Positions 44,485 to 52,026 of a DNA stretch of 64,000 nucleotides are shown here, piece by piece. This DNA comes from an uncultured Pseudoxanthomonas sp. Its GTDB lineage: Bacteria; Pseudomonadota; Gammaproteobacteria; Xanthomonadales; Xanthomonadaceae. Each line of letters begins with the position of its first letter. Within the stretch, counting starts at the first letter, position 1. Under the pieces are notes generated by a model, which saw only the letters and a program-made list of their open reading frames with translations, was not told the origin of the DNA and did no database searches. The stretch lies in the NCBI GenBank assembly GCA_937975725.1, contig CALJUL010000025.1:53234-117233 (forward strand), read 5' to 3'. The position numbers and the translations under genes were made by a program.

Positions 44485-45282
44485 ATGGCCACGCTCACCA
44501 CCCCGCCCTCGCTCTTTCTCTCGCACGGCTCTCCGCTGCTGGCCGTGGAGGACTCCCCCACCGGCCGCTTCCTGGACCGGCTGGGCGAACGGTTGCCGCG
44601 CCCACGGGCCATCGTGGTGGCCTCCGCGCATTTCACCCGGCCCCGGCCGACCGTCACTGCCGCCCCGGCGCCGGAGACGGTCCACGACTTCGGCGGCTTC
44701 CCGGCGCCGCTCTACCGGATCCGCTACGGATCGCCCGGCGCTCCCGGATTGGCGGCCCAGGTCGTTGCCCTGCTGGACGGCGCCGGCTTCGCCGCCCTGG
44801 CCGACGACCGCCACGGCCTCGACCATGGGGTCTGGGTACCCCTGCGGCGCATGTACCCGCAGGCCGACATCCCGGTGGTGGCGCTGTCGGTGGACCCGGC
44901 GCGGACCGCCGAATGGCATTACCGGCTCGGCCTCGCGCTTGCACCGCTGCGCGGACAGGGCGTGCTGGTGGTCGGCTCCGGCGGGTTCTCGCACAATCTG
45001 CGCGCGCTCGACTGGGGCCAGGCACAGGCGCCGGAACACCCCTGGGTCGCCGCGTTCACCGAGGCCCTGCGCGCCCGGCTGCTGGCCGGCGACGTGGCGG
45101 GCGCGCTCGACTGGACGGCCCTGCCGGATGCCCACCGCAACCATCCCACCCCCGAACACCTGTATCCCCTCTACGTGGCCTTGGGGGCGGGCGGAGAAGG
45201 TGCGAAGGGACGGCTGCTGCATCGCGACGTGGAAATGGGCGGCCTGGCGCTGGATGCCTTCGCCTTCGATGCCGCGGCCTGA
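44485..45282 (+). CDS. YgiD-like class III extradiol dioxygenase (DODA type)
   Basis: 265 residues. The LigB-fold family includes E. coli YgiD, a 4,5-DOPA extradiol dioxygenase. Likely metal ligands: His14 (LFLSHGSPLLA), His49 (VASAHFTRP) and His in GGFSHNLR; DFGGFPAPLYRIRY and LDHGVWVPLRRMYP are signature blocks. The enzyme opens an aromatic ring using O2; the physiological substrate in bacteria is unknown. It is divergent from ompA across 296 bp. Confidence 0.9.
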   Translation: MATLTTPPSLFLSHGSPLLAVEDSPTGRFLDRLGERLPRPRAIVVASAHFTRPRPTVTAAPAPETVHDFGGFPAPLYRIRYGSPGAPGLAAQVVALLDGAGFAALADDRHGLDHGVWVPLRRMYPQADIPVVALSVDPARTAEWHYRLGLALAPLRGQGVLVVGSGGFSHNLRALDWGQAQAPEHPWVAAFTEALRARLLAGDVAGALDWTALPDAHRNHPTPEHLYPLYVALGAGGEGAKGRLLHRDVEMGGLALDAFAFDAAA

Positions 45283-45513
45283 TCGATCGCACCGGCCCCT
45301 GCTCCTGCAAGCAGGAACACGACCGGCGTGGCCCATCCGCCGGCCTGCTTCGATCCGCCAAGGCCGGAGATCACCGCAAGCCCACCCGCACGGCAAAGCC
45401 GTATCCACTCCGCGGCACGCATTCCCCTGCTCCCTCTTCCCTGCATGCCCCCTGCGAGCAAGCGCGTAGCATCCGGTCCGTCCCTCCTGCCCTCCTCCCC
45501 TCAGGAATCCCCC

Positions 45514-46530
45514 ATGAAAGCCGTCGCCCTGACCCGCTACCTACCCATCGACGATCCGCAATCGCTGCTGGACGTGGAGATCGAGAAACCCGTCGCCACC
45601 GGCCACGACCTGCTGGTGCGCATCGAAGCGGTGTCGGTGAACCCCGTGGACACCAAGCTGCGCGCGCCCAAGCCGCAGGTCGAAGCGCAGCCCAAGGTGC
45701 TGGGCTACGACGCCGCCGGCGTGGTCGAAGCCGTCGGCGAGGCGGTCACCCGCTTCAGGCCCGGCGATGCGGTCTACTACGCCGGCGACGTCACTCGTCC
45801 CGGCACCGACGCGCAGTTCCACCTGGTCGACGAGCGCATCGTCGGCCGCAAGCCGGCGTCGCTGGACTTCGCCCAGGCCGCCGCGCTGCCGCTGACCGCG
45901 ATCACCGCCTGGGAACTGCTGTTCGAGCGCATGGGCTACGCGCCCGACGGCGGCGGCGACGGCAAGTCACTGCTGGTGATCGGCGGCGCCGGCGGCGTGG
46001 GTTCGGTCGCCATCCAGTTGGCCAAGCTGGCCGGCTTCGTCGTCGTCGCCACCGCCTCGCGCGCGGAGACCGCGGAATGGTGCCGCCTGCTGGGCGCCGA
46101 TCACGTGGTGAACCACCGCGAAGCGCTGGCGCCGCAGTTGCAGGCGCTGGGGTTCGACCGCATCGATGCCGCGATCAACCTGGCCGACACCGACCGCTAC
46201 TGGACCGAACTGGGCGAACTGCTGGCGCCGCAGGGCCATCTGGGCCTGATCGTGGAGCCGCGCGGCGAGCTGCGGATCGGCGACCCGTACAAGGCCAAGT
46301 GCATCGGCATCCACTGGGAAATGATGTTCGCCCGTCCGCGCTACCGCACCGAGGACATGGGCGAACAGGGCGCGATCCTGGAACGCGTCGCGCACCTGCT
46401 CGACACCGGCGTCATGCGCGGCACGCTGACCGGAACACTGTCGCCGATCAACGCCGCCAACTTGCGCGAAGCCCACCGCCGCCTGGAGTCCGGCACAACC
46501 ATCGGCAAGCTGGTGGTCGCCGGCTGGTGA
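45514..46530 (+). CDS. Zinc-type alcohol dehydrogenase-like/quinone oxidoreductase
   Basis: 338 residues, medium-chain reductase fold. N-terminal GroES-like domain (LVRIEAVSVNPVDTKLR, VLGYDAAGVVEAVG) and Rossmann motif IGGAGGVGSVAIQLAKLAG. The zinc-ligand cysteines of classical alcohol dehydrogenases are absent (VDTKLR region), so it is probably a zinc-free NADPH-dependent quinone or enone reductase of the ZDH/TIGR02817 group. AGGAA lies upstream of the ATG. It converges with the SMC operon across a repeat cluster. Confidence 0.88.
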   Translation: MKAVALTRYLPIDDPQSLLDVEIEKPVATGHDLLVRIEAVSVNPVDTKLRAPKPQVEAQPKVLGYDAAGVVEAVGEAVTRFRPGDAVYYAGDVTRPGTDAQFHLVDERIVGRKPASLDFAQAAALPLTAITAWELLFERMGYAPDGGGDGKSLLVIGGAGGVGSVAIQLAKLAGFVVVATASRAETAEWCRLLGADHVVNHREALAPQLQALGFDRIDAAINLADTDRYWTELGELLAPQGHLGLIVEPRGELRIGDPYKAKCIGIHWEMMFARPRYRTEDMGEQGAILERVAHLLDTGVMRGTLTGTLSPINAANLREAHRRLESGTTIGKLVVAGW

Positions 46531-46537
46531 GGGCGCC

Positions 46538-46732
46538 TGCAGGAGGGCTTCAGCCCCGACCGCCAACCCACAGAACCCGCAGGGCCAACAAAAGCGGAAA
46601 GCGGAAACACGGATCAAGCGGATGAACGCGGATAAGGCAAAAGGCAACCGGCTTTATCCGTGTGATCTGCGTTGATCCGTGTCGGAAACGCCTCTCCGGA
46701 ATCCATGGCCGTAAGTGAAGCCGCTCCTGATA
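46538..46732. repeat. REP-flanked hairpin element, first of a tandem pair
   Basis: REP (GCAGGAGGGCTTCAGCCCCG), left arm ACACGGATCAAGCGGATGAA, loop, right arm GCTTTATCCGTGTGATCTGC to GATCCGTGT, then a degenerate closing REP (GTGAAGCCGCTCC). Lies between the ends of the dehydrogenase gene and the SMC gene. Confidence 0.8.
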
Positions 46733-46806
46733 CGCAGCAGCCACCGGGATGCCGGCACCAATCAATGCCGCCAACCTGCACAAAGCGCACCGCCGGCTGG
46801 CAACCC

Positions 46807-46999
46807 TGTAGGAGGGGCTTCAGTCCCGACCATGGACCGACAGGACAAGCAGACCCAACAAAAGCAAAAAGCGCGAAACACGATCAACGCGGATCACACG
46901 GATAAGGCAAAAGGCACCGCTTTATCCGTGTGATCCGCGTTGATCCGTGGCTAAAACGCTTCTCCGGAATCCGTGGTCGGGGCTGAAGCCCCTCCTACA
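46807..46999. repeat. REP-flanked hairpin element, second of a tandem pair
   Basis: The best-preserved copy: REP (GTAGGAGGGGCTTCAGTCCC), then the arms CGATCAACGCGGATCACACG and CGTGTGATCCGCGTTGATC, perfectly complementary over about 24 bp, then the inverted REP (GGTCGGGGCTGAAGCCCC). A symmetric unit of nearly 200 bp ending 9 bp from the SMC gene stop codon. Confidence 0.85.
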
Positions 47000-47007
47000 G
47001 GGGGTCC

Positions 47008-49809
47008 TCAGGCGGCTTCGGTGGTGCGGTCGCGCTTGAGGACGGCGACGGGTTCGGCCCAGGCGCTGCCGGCGCGGCGCTTGCTGGTGGCCAGCACCAG
47101 GTCGGAGGGTTCGAACACGTTGACGTTGTGGGTGATCGGCGTGGTCAGGATGTACTGCGCGTCGGTGGAGCGCAGGAAACGGCCGACCTTCTCGATGTTG
47201 GCCACATCCAGGTGCGCGAAGGGCTCGTCGATGAAGACGAAGCCGCCCGGCTGCTCCTCGTCGCGCAGCAGCGCCACCAGCAGCAGCAGCGACTTCATCA
47301 CCTGCTGGCCACCGGAGGCTTCGCCGTCGTCCAGGCCGATCCAGCCCTTGCGGTCGAAGTCGAAGCGCACGGTCAGGCCAGCCTGCGCCAGCGCGGTGTC
47401 CTCGTTGACCAGTTCCGGCAGTTCGGCGTCCACGCCGATGCCGGCCAGGTCACCGAGCGCGGCCAGGTTGCGCCTGTAGCGGCGCACGGTGGCGCGCAGC
47501 ACGTTGATGTAGGCGCCGCGCGCCTCCTCGGTCAGGCGGCGGGCGCGGTGCAGGTGCGTTTCGCGCTTGCCGATGGCCGCTTCGAGGCCGGCGTAGTCGG
47601 CGGCGAACTTGTCGCGCAGCGCCACGCAGCCCTCGTCCTCCACGTAGCCGCCGCGCGTCAGCCGCTCGTCGATGCGTTCCAGCTCGCGGCGCACGGCGCC
47701 GGCGCTCTCGTATTCCTCGCGCGCGGCGCGCAGGGCCGCGGCGCTGCGCCACGCCGCCGGCATCTGCGCGCGGCGGCGGCGGAACTCGACGATGCGCTGC
47801 GCCAGCGCGCGCCGTTCCTGGTCGATCTGCTGGCCGCGCTCGCGCAGTTCGTTCGCCAGCGCCTTGATCTCGCCGGCACGGCTGGCGGCGGCGATGCTCT
47901 CGGCCTTGTCCTGCGCTTCCAGTCCGTCCAGCCGCTGGCGCAGGCCGGCCAGCGCGGCGGCGGCCTGCTGGGCGGCTTCGGCCAGCGCGGGCAAGCGCTC
48001 GGCGGCGTCGGCGAACTCGGCCGCGCGGGTCACCAGTTCCTGCCCGGCATCCAGGCCCAGCAAACGCGATTGCAGACCGTCCAGTTGCGTGCGCAGCGCG
48101 GCCAGTTCTTCCTCGCGCGCATGCGCGCGCTGCTGGAGGGCGGCCTGTTCGGCGCGCAGCGACGCCAGTTGCGCCTGCCGCGCGCCCGCGCCGAAGTGAT
48201 GCGCGCCGCCGCCGACGTGGCGGCCGCCGCGCTGTTCGCGCAGGTAGCCCTTGGCGGTGATCCAGTCCTGGCCCTTGGGCAGGCGCTGGCCGGCTTCGAC
48301 GTCGGCCACGCGCTGGATGCGGTCCAGGTGGCGCGGCAGCCAGGCCGGCGGGTCGTCGGAGAAACGCACCACTTCCAGCAACGAACCCTTGGCGGCCTTC
48401 TCCACCGGTGCGCGGTCGGCGACGACGAAGTGGCGGTACTGCATCTGCTCACCCAATCGCCACGCTTCGCGCGCATCCCCGGGATGCTCCAGCAGGACCA
48501 GGTGGCGGTACGGCGCGAGCACGGCCTCCACCGCGACCGCCCATTCGGGATCGGCTACTTCGACCAGTTCGGTCAGCACGCGGTGGGCGATGCCCTGACG
48601 CTCCAGCGCCGCGCGGAAATCGCGCTCGAACGGCTCCACCACGCGCCCGCCGCCGCTCAGCGCCGCCATCTGCGCGGCGACTTCGCCGGCGCGCTGGCGG
48701 TCGCGCTCGGCGTCCAGCTTCAGTTCGGCCTGGCGGCGACGGCCATCCTCGATCCGGCGGCTCAGCGCGTCCACGTCGGCGCCGCCGCGCTCGGCCTGCA
48801 AGCGCGCTAGTTCGTCGTGCCGGCGCACCAGCGCCTCGGCGTCGCGCGCATGGTCGCGCGCGTGGGTGAACTCGGCCTCGACCTCGCCGACGCGGGCGCG
48901 CGCCTGCTCCAGTTCCTGCCGCAGCCGGTCGCGTTGCAGGTGCGCGGCGACTTCCTGCGCGAGCAGGGTTTCGTGCACGTGGCCGCGCTCGCGCAACGCA
49001 CGGCGCAGGCCGGTCAGGCGCGGGCGCGCGCCTTCGATGGCGGCGCGCTGGTCGGCCAGTTCCACCTTGGGCGCGATCTCGGCGTGCAGGCGGTCGCGCT
49101 GCGTGCGCAGCGACAGGCCGTCCTCGAACGAGCGCACGTCGGCGCGCGCCGATTCCAGCTTGAGGTGCAGTTCGGCCAGCCCTTGCTGCAACTGGCCGAT
49201 CTCCTTCTCCACGTCGAACTGCTCGTTGCGGGCGCGCTGGTAGTCGTCCAGCACGGCCTTGTCCTCGAACACGTCGAACACCAGTTGCAGCAGTTCGCGC
49301 GGCGACAGTTGGCACAGCTTGTCGGTGGCGCCCTGCTCCAGCGTCAGCACGCGGCAGATGGCGCGGCTCAGGCCGGCGCCGGCCAGCCGCACGCGGTAGT
49401 CGCGCACGCCCAGCCAGTCGCCGCCCTGGTCCAGCGTCTCCACCGACACGTCGCCGGCGACGATCTGGTAGTCGCGCGACCAGTCGCCGCCGCGCTTGCG
49501 GATGCGGCAGGCGATGGTGACCTGCTCGTCCATGTGCGGGAAGAACGCGCGCTTGCCGCGCCGGTCGACCGGGTTGCTGACCACCGCGCGCAGCCACGCG
49601 TACGGCTTGCCGTTGTGGCGCAGGTAGGTCTTGTAGTCGCGTGCCATGTCGCGGTCGTCGATGGCCAGCAACGTGCGCAGGGCGTCGAGCAGCGTGGTCT
49701 TGCCGGAGCCGTTCGGCCCGACGACGGTGATGATGGAGGCATCCAGCGGCAGCGTGTAGCGCTGCCAGTAGTCCCAGTGCACGACTTCCAGACTGCGGAA
49801 TTCAAACAT
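47008..49809 (-). CDS. SMC-like ATPase of an MksFEB/Wadjet-type condensin (MksB/JetC-like)
   Basis: 933 residues with SMC layout: Walker A GPNGSGKTTLLDAL (31-44), coiled coil, a hinge-like globular part (about 395-545; DPEWAVAVEAVLAPYRHLVL, GYLREQRGGRHVGGGAHHFG), a second coiled coil rich in Arg/Ala/Glu, then the signature EASGGQQVMKSLLL (830-) and Walker B GGFVFIDEPFAHLD (Asp861, Glu862) and TPITHN. It should form a DNA-binding, ATP-driven complex with the two upstream products. Its start overlaps the preceding gene by 8 bp. Much shorter than canonical SMC (about 1150) and MukB (about 1480), close to MksB. Confidence 0.85.
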   Translation of the reverse strand: MFEFRSLEVVHWDYWQRYTLPLDASIITVVGPNGSGKTTLLDALRTLLAIDDRDMARDYKTYLRHNGKPYAWLRAVVSNPVDRRGKRAFFPHMDEQVTIACRIRKRGGDWSRDYQIVAGDVSVETLDQGGDWLGVRDYRVRLAGAGLSRAICRVLTLEQGATDKLCQLSPRELLQLVFDVFEDKAVLDDYQRARNEQFDVEKEIGQLQQGLAELHLKLESARADVRSFEDGLSLRTQRDRLHAEIAPKVELADQRAAIEGARPRLTGLRRALRERGHVHETLLAQEVAAHLQRDRLRQELEQARARVGEVEAEFTHARDHARDAEALVRRHDELARLQAERGGADVDALSRRIEDGRRRQAELKLDAERDRQRAGEVAAQMAALSGGGRVVEPFERDFRAALERQGIAHRVLTELVEVADPEWAVAVEAVLAPYRHLVLLEHPGDAREAWRLGEQMQYRHFVVADRAPVEKAAKGSLLEVVRFSDDPPAWLPRHLDRIQRVADVEAGQRLPKGQDWITAKGYLREQRGGRHVGGGAHHFGAGARQAQLASLRAEQAALQQRAHAREEELAALRTQLDGLQSRLLGLDAGQELVTRAAEFADAAERLPALAEAAQQAAAALAGLRQRLDGLEAQDKAESIAAASRAGEIKALANELRERGQQIDQERRALAQRIVEFRRRRAQMPAAWRSAAALRAAREEYESAGAVRRELERIDERLTRGGYVEDEGCVALRDKFAADYAGLEAAIGKRETHLHRARRLTEEARGAYINVLRATVRRYRRNLAALGDLAGIGVDAELPELVNEDTALAQAGLTVRFDFDRKGWIGLDDGEASGGQQVMKSLLLLVALLRDEEQPGGFVFIDEPFAHLDVANIEKVGRFLRSTDAQYILTTPITHNVNVFEPSDLVLATSKRRAGSAWAEPVAVLKRDRTTEAA

Positions 49810-50518
49810 CGGCCTGCTCCTCGCTGGCTTCTTCCGCGGGCCCGTCGTTCGCGGACTCCCCGGACAACCCGGCGTCGGCCTGCGACTGCCGCGCCTGCTC
49901 GATCACGAAGGCCAGCGCGCCGTCCATCACCCGGCTGGCGATGCGCTCGTAGTCGAAGGCCAGGTCCAGCAGCGGCCCCTCGTGGATGCGCTCGCGGCGA
50001 CGCACGATGAAGCCGTGCCGCTGCAAGGTGCCCAGGTTCATCTGCAACCGGCCCTTGCCGCCGAGCTTGTCGGCGAAGTCGGCCAGCAGCGTGCGCTCGT
50101 TGATGGGCTCGATCACCTCCGCGCCCACCGGCACCGGCTTGAGTTCGGCGAACATCTGTTCCTGCTCGTGCTGGCGCTCGCCCTCCTGCCGCGCGACCTG
50201 GCGCTGGCGCTTGGGCAGCACCAGCAGCGCCCACAGCACCACCAGCAGCGCGACGGTGTCGCGGCCCAGCGACAGGTTGCTGGCCGCCCAGGCGTCGCCG
50301 TGGCCGAACACGTCGCTCTCCTGCGCGCACGCGATGCCGACGGCGACGTGCGCGGCGTAGGGATGTTCGAGCAGGCGCAGGCCGGCGGCGGCGAGACGGC
50401 AGTCCAGGTCGTCGCGCAGTTCGGCGTCGACCAGCACCTGGCGCACGGCGCGGTCCTCGCGCGGCAGCCAGCGCTCGGCCAGCAACCGGGCGATCAGGGA
50501 AGCGATGGGGTCGTTCAT
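49802..50518 (-). CDS. MksE/JetB-like KITE subunit
   Basis: 238 residues, mostly helical with probable winged-helix segments (ERTLLADFADKLGGKGRLQM; LGTLQRHGFIVRRRERIHEG) and an acidic C-terminal tail. Its size and position between a kleisin-like and an SMC-like gene fit the KITE subunit (MksE, JetB, MukE equivalent) that dimerises on the kleisin. A hydrophobic stretch (TVALLVVLWALLVLP) near 85-100 is unusual and could be a buried helix. ATGA overlap with the upstream gene. Recognised by context more than by motif. Confidence 0.7.
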   Translation of the reverse strand: MNDPIASLIARLLAERWLPREDRAVRQVLVDAELRDDLDCRLAAAGLRLLEHPYAAHVAVGIACAQESDVFGHGDAWAASNLSLGRDTVALLVVLWALLVLPKRQRQVARQEGERQHEQEQMFAELKPVPVGAEVIEPINERTLLADFADKLGGKGRLQMNLGTLQRHGFIVRRRERIHEGPLLDLAFDYERIASRVMDGALAFVIEQARQSQADAGLSGESANDGPAEEASEEQADV

Positions 50519-51834
50519 GCGGTGCGGGCTTTCTTCCTGCGGGGAGGCGCGGGCTCGGCCGGCGCCTCCGGGGTCTGCGGCAACAGCCGGCCGCGGCTCA
50601 TGTAGGCCACGCCGGCGCGCTGCACGGATTCGAATGCGGGTTCCACGTGCCACTGCATCGGCAACTGCGCCAGCGAGGCGGTGACGCCGTGGCGGTTCTC
50701 CGCGCCGGCATCGCCGATCAGGCCGAGCAGCGACAGCCGGTAGGCGCTGAGGGCGAAGCCGTCCTGCGGCACCCAGTCCGACAGCGGCGCCTCGGCGTCC
50801 AACGCGGCCAACTGGTCGAGCCATTGTTCGGCGTGGGCATAGTCGTTCTGCGCGACCGGCGCCTGGGCATCGACCGGGGCCGCCTGCGACGGCGGCAGCG
50901 AGGCGTCGTCCTGCGCCTCGCGCTCGCGTTCGACCAGTTCGTACTCGGCCACGTCCAGCGCGATGGGGCCCAGCGCGAACGCCGGCTGCGGCATGCGCGC
51001 CAGCACGCCGTCGGCCAGCGCGGCCAGCGCATCGCTGTCCAGCGCGCGCAGGTAGCGGTTGACGTCGGACGAGGACAGGCCGCTGGCGCCGAGGTGGACG
51101 CGGTGGCGGTCGAGCTGGTTGAGCGCGCGCTGGAACACCGACGCCTGCCGCAGCAGTGCGCTCTGGGCGCGGCCGATCTGCTGGGCGACGCGGTGGGTGG
51201 CTGTATCCAGTTCGCCGTCGGCGGCGATGTCGCGGATCAGCGCGGTGCCCTTCTCCACCCACTGCCACACCGACTGCAGGGTGTCGGCGGCGCGCTGGAT
51301 GCGGTGCTCGGAACCGCTGAGCACGGCCTGGTCGAAGTCCTCGCGCAGTTCGTTCAGGCGCGACAGCAGGTGCTGGAGGTCGTCGGCGGTGACCCGGCCC
51401 ATCGCCTGGCCGGCGGCAAGCTGCGCGGTGACGTAGGCCAGTTCGTCGCCTTCGCGGTTGAACTGCAGCAGCAGGCCGATGGCCGCCAGTGCCTGCCGGC
51501 CGACCGGGCTGATGCGGTAGCGCTGGCTCTGCGCGTCCCACAGCAGCAGGCCGTTCTCGCGCAGGCGGCCGAGCACGGTGTCGAACTTGACCGGGTCCAG
51601 GTAGGCGAACTGGTCGCGCAGTTCCTGCGGCGCCCAGTCCGGCGCCTGTCCGCGCTCGCCGATGGTGCGCAGGACCAGCAGGCGCACCATGACGCTCTCC
51701 TCGCCGCCGTGGAACAGCGTCGAGAAGGCCCGCAGCAGGTCGCGGGCGGAAAGCAGGGGGTGGAGGTCCGGCAGGTCCGCGGCGGCGATGCCGGCGCGCA
51801 GGTAGTCGTGCAGGGGCGGTGGGGCGGCGTCCAA
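50515..51834 (-). CDS. MksF/JetA-like kleisin subunit
   Basis: 439 residues. The N-terminal 130 residues look like winged-helix domains (ESVMVRLLVLRTIGERGQ; FDTVLGRLRENGLLLWDAQ; RYRISPVGRQALAAIG). A helical middle (LSRLNELREDFDQAVLSGSE, QSALLRQASVFQRALNQLD) and a polar C-terminal region with basic tail RRKKARTA follow. This matches MukF/MksF/JetA-type kleisins, which bridge the two SMC heads. First gene of the three-gene operon; divergent from the fadH-like gene. No fourth gene (MksG/JetD nuclease) is present on either side. Confidence 0.75.
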   Translation of the reverse strand: MDAAPPPLHDYLRAGIAAADLPDLHPLLSARDLLRAFSTLFHGGEESVMVRLLVLRTIGERGQAPDWAPQELRDQFAYLDPVKFDTVLGRLRENGLLLWDAQSQRYRISPVGRQALAAIGLLLQFNREGDELAYVTAQLAAGQAMGRVTADDLQHLLSRLNELREDFDQAVLSGSEHRIQRAADTLQSVWQWVEKGTALIRDIAADGELDTATHRVAQQIGRAQSALLRQASVFQRALNQLDRHRVHLGASGLSSSDVNRYLRALDSDALAALADGVLARMPQPAFALGPIALDVAEYELVEREREAQDDASLPPSQAAPVDAQAPVAQNDYAHAEQWLDQLAALDAEAPLSDWVPQDGFALSAYRLSLLGLIGDAGAENRHGVTASLAQLPMQWHVEPAFESVQRAGVAYMSRGRLLPQTPEAPAEPAPPRRKKARTA

Positions 51835-52026
51835 TGAAGTCCCGGGAACCTGGGTGCCCTATGGTCCCCGAGCCCGCCGGGCCGGACAACTCTTGCAAGC
51901 CGGCGCGGTCTGTGCCCTGCCGCGCCCGCCGGCGCGGGCATGCGCCGGTTGGCGCGGCAGGCTTGCGCTCGCGGCCGCGGCACGGCATCGTGCGCCCACC
52001 CATACGCAAGCGTATCCATCGCCAGC

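Noticed and set aside
46538..46999. Repeat cluster considered as an insertion sequence or CRISPR
   Set aside because: No transposase, no regular repeat-spacer pattern; the structure is paired hairpins with REPs.
47008..51834. Labelling the SMC operon as a complete Wadjet defence system
   Set aside because: No JetD/MksG nuclease gene adjoins it, and neighbours are housekeeping genes; condensin-like is the safer reading.
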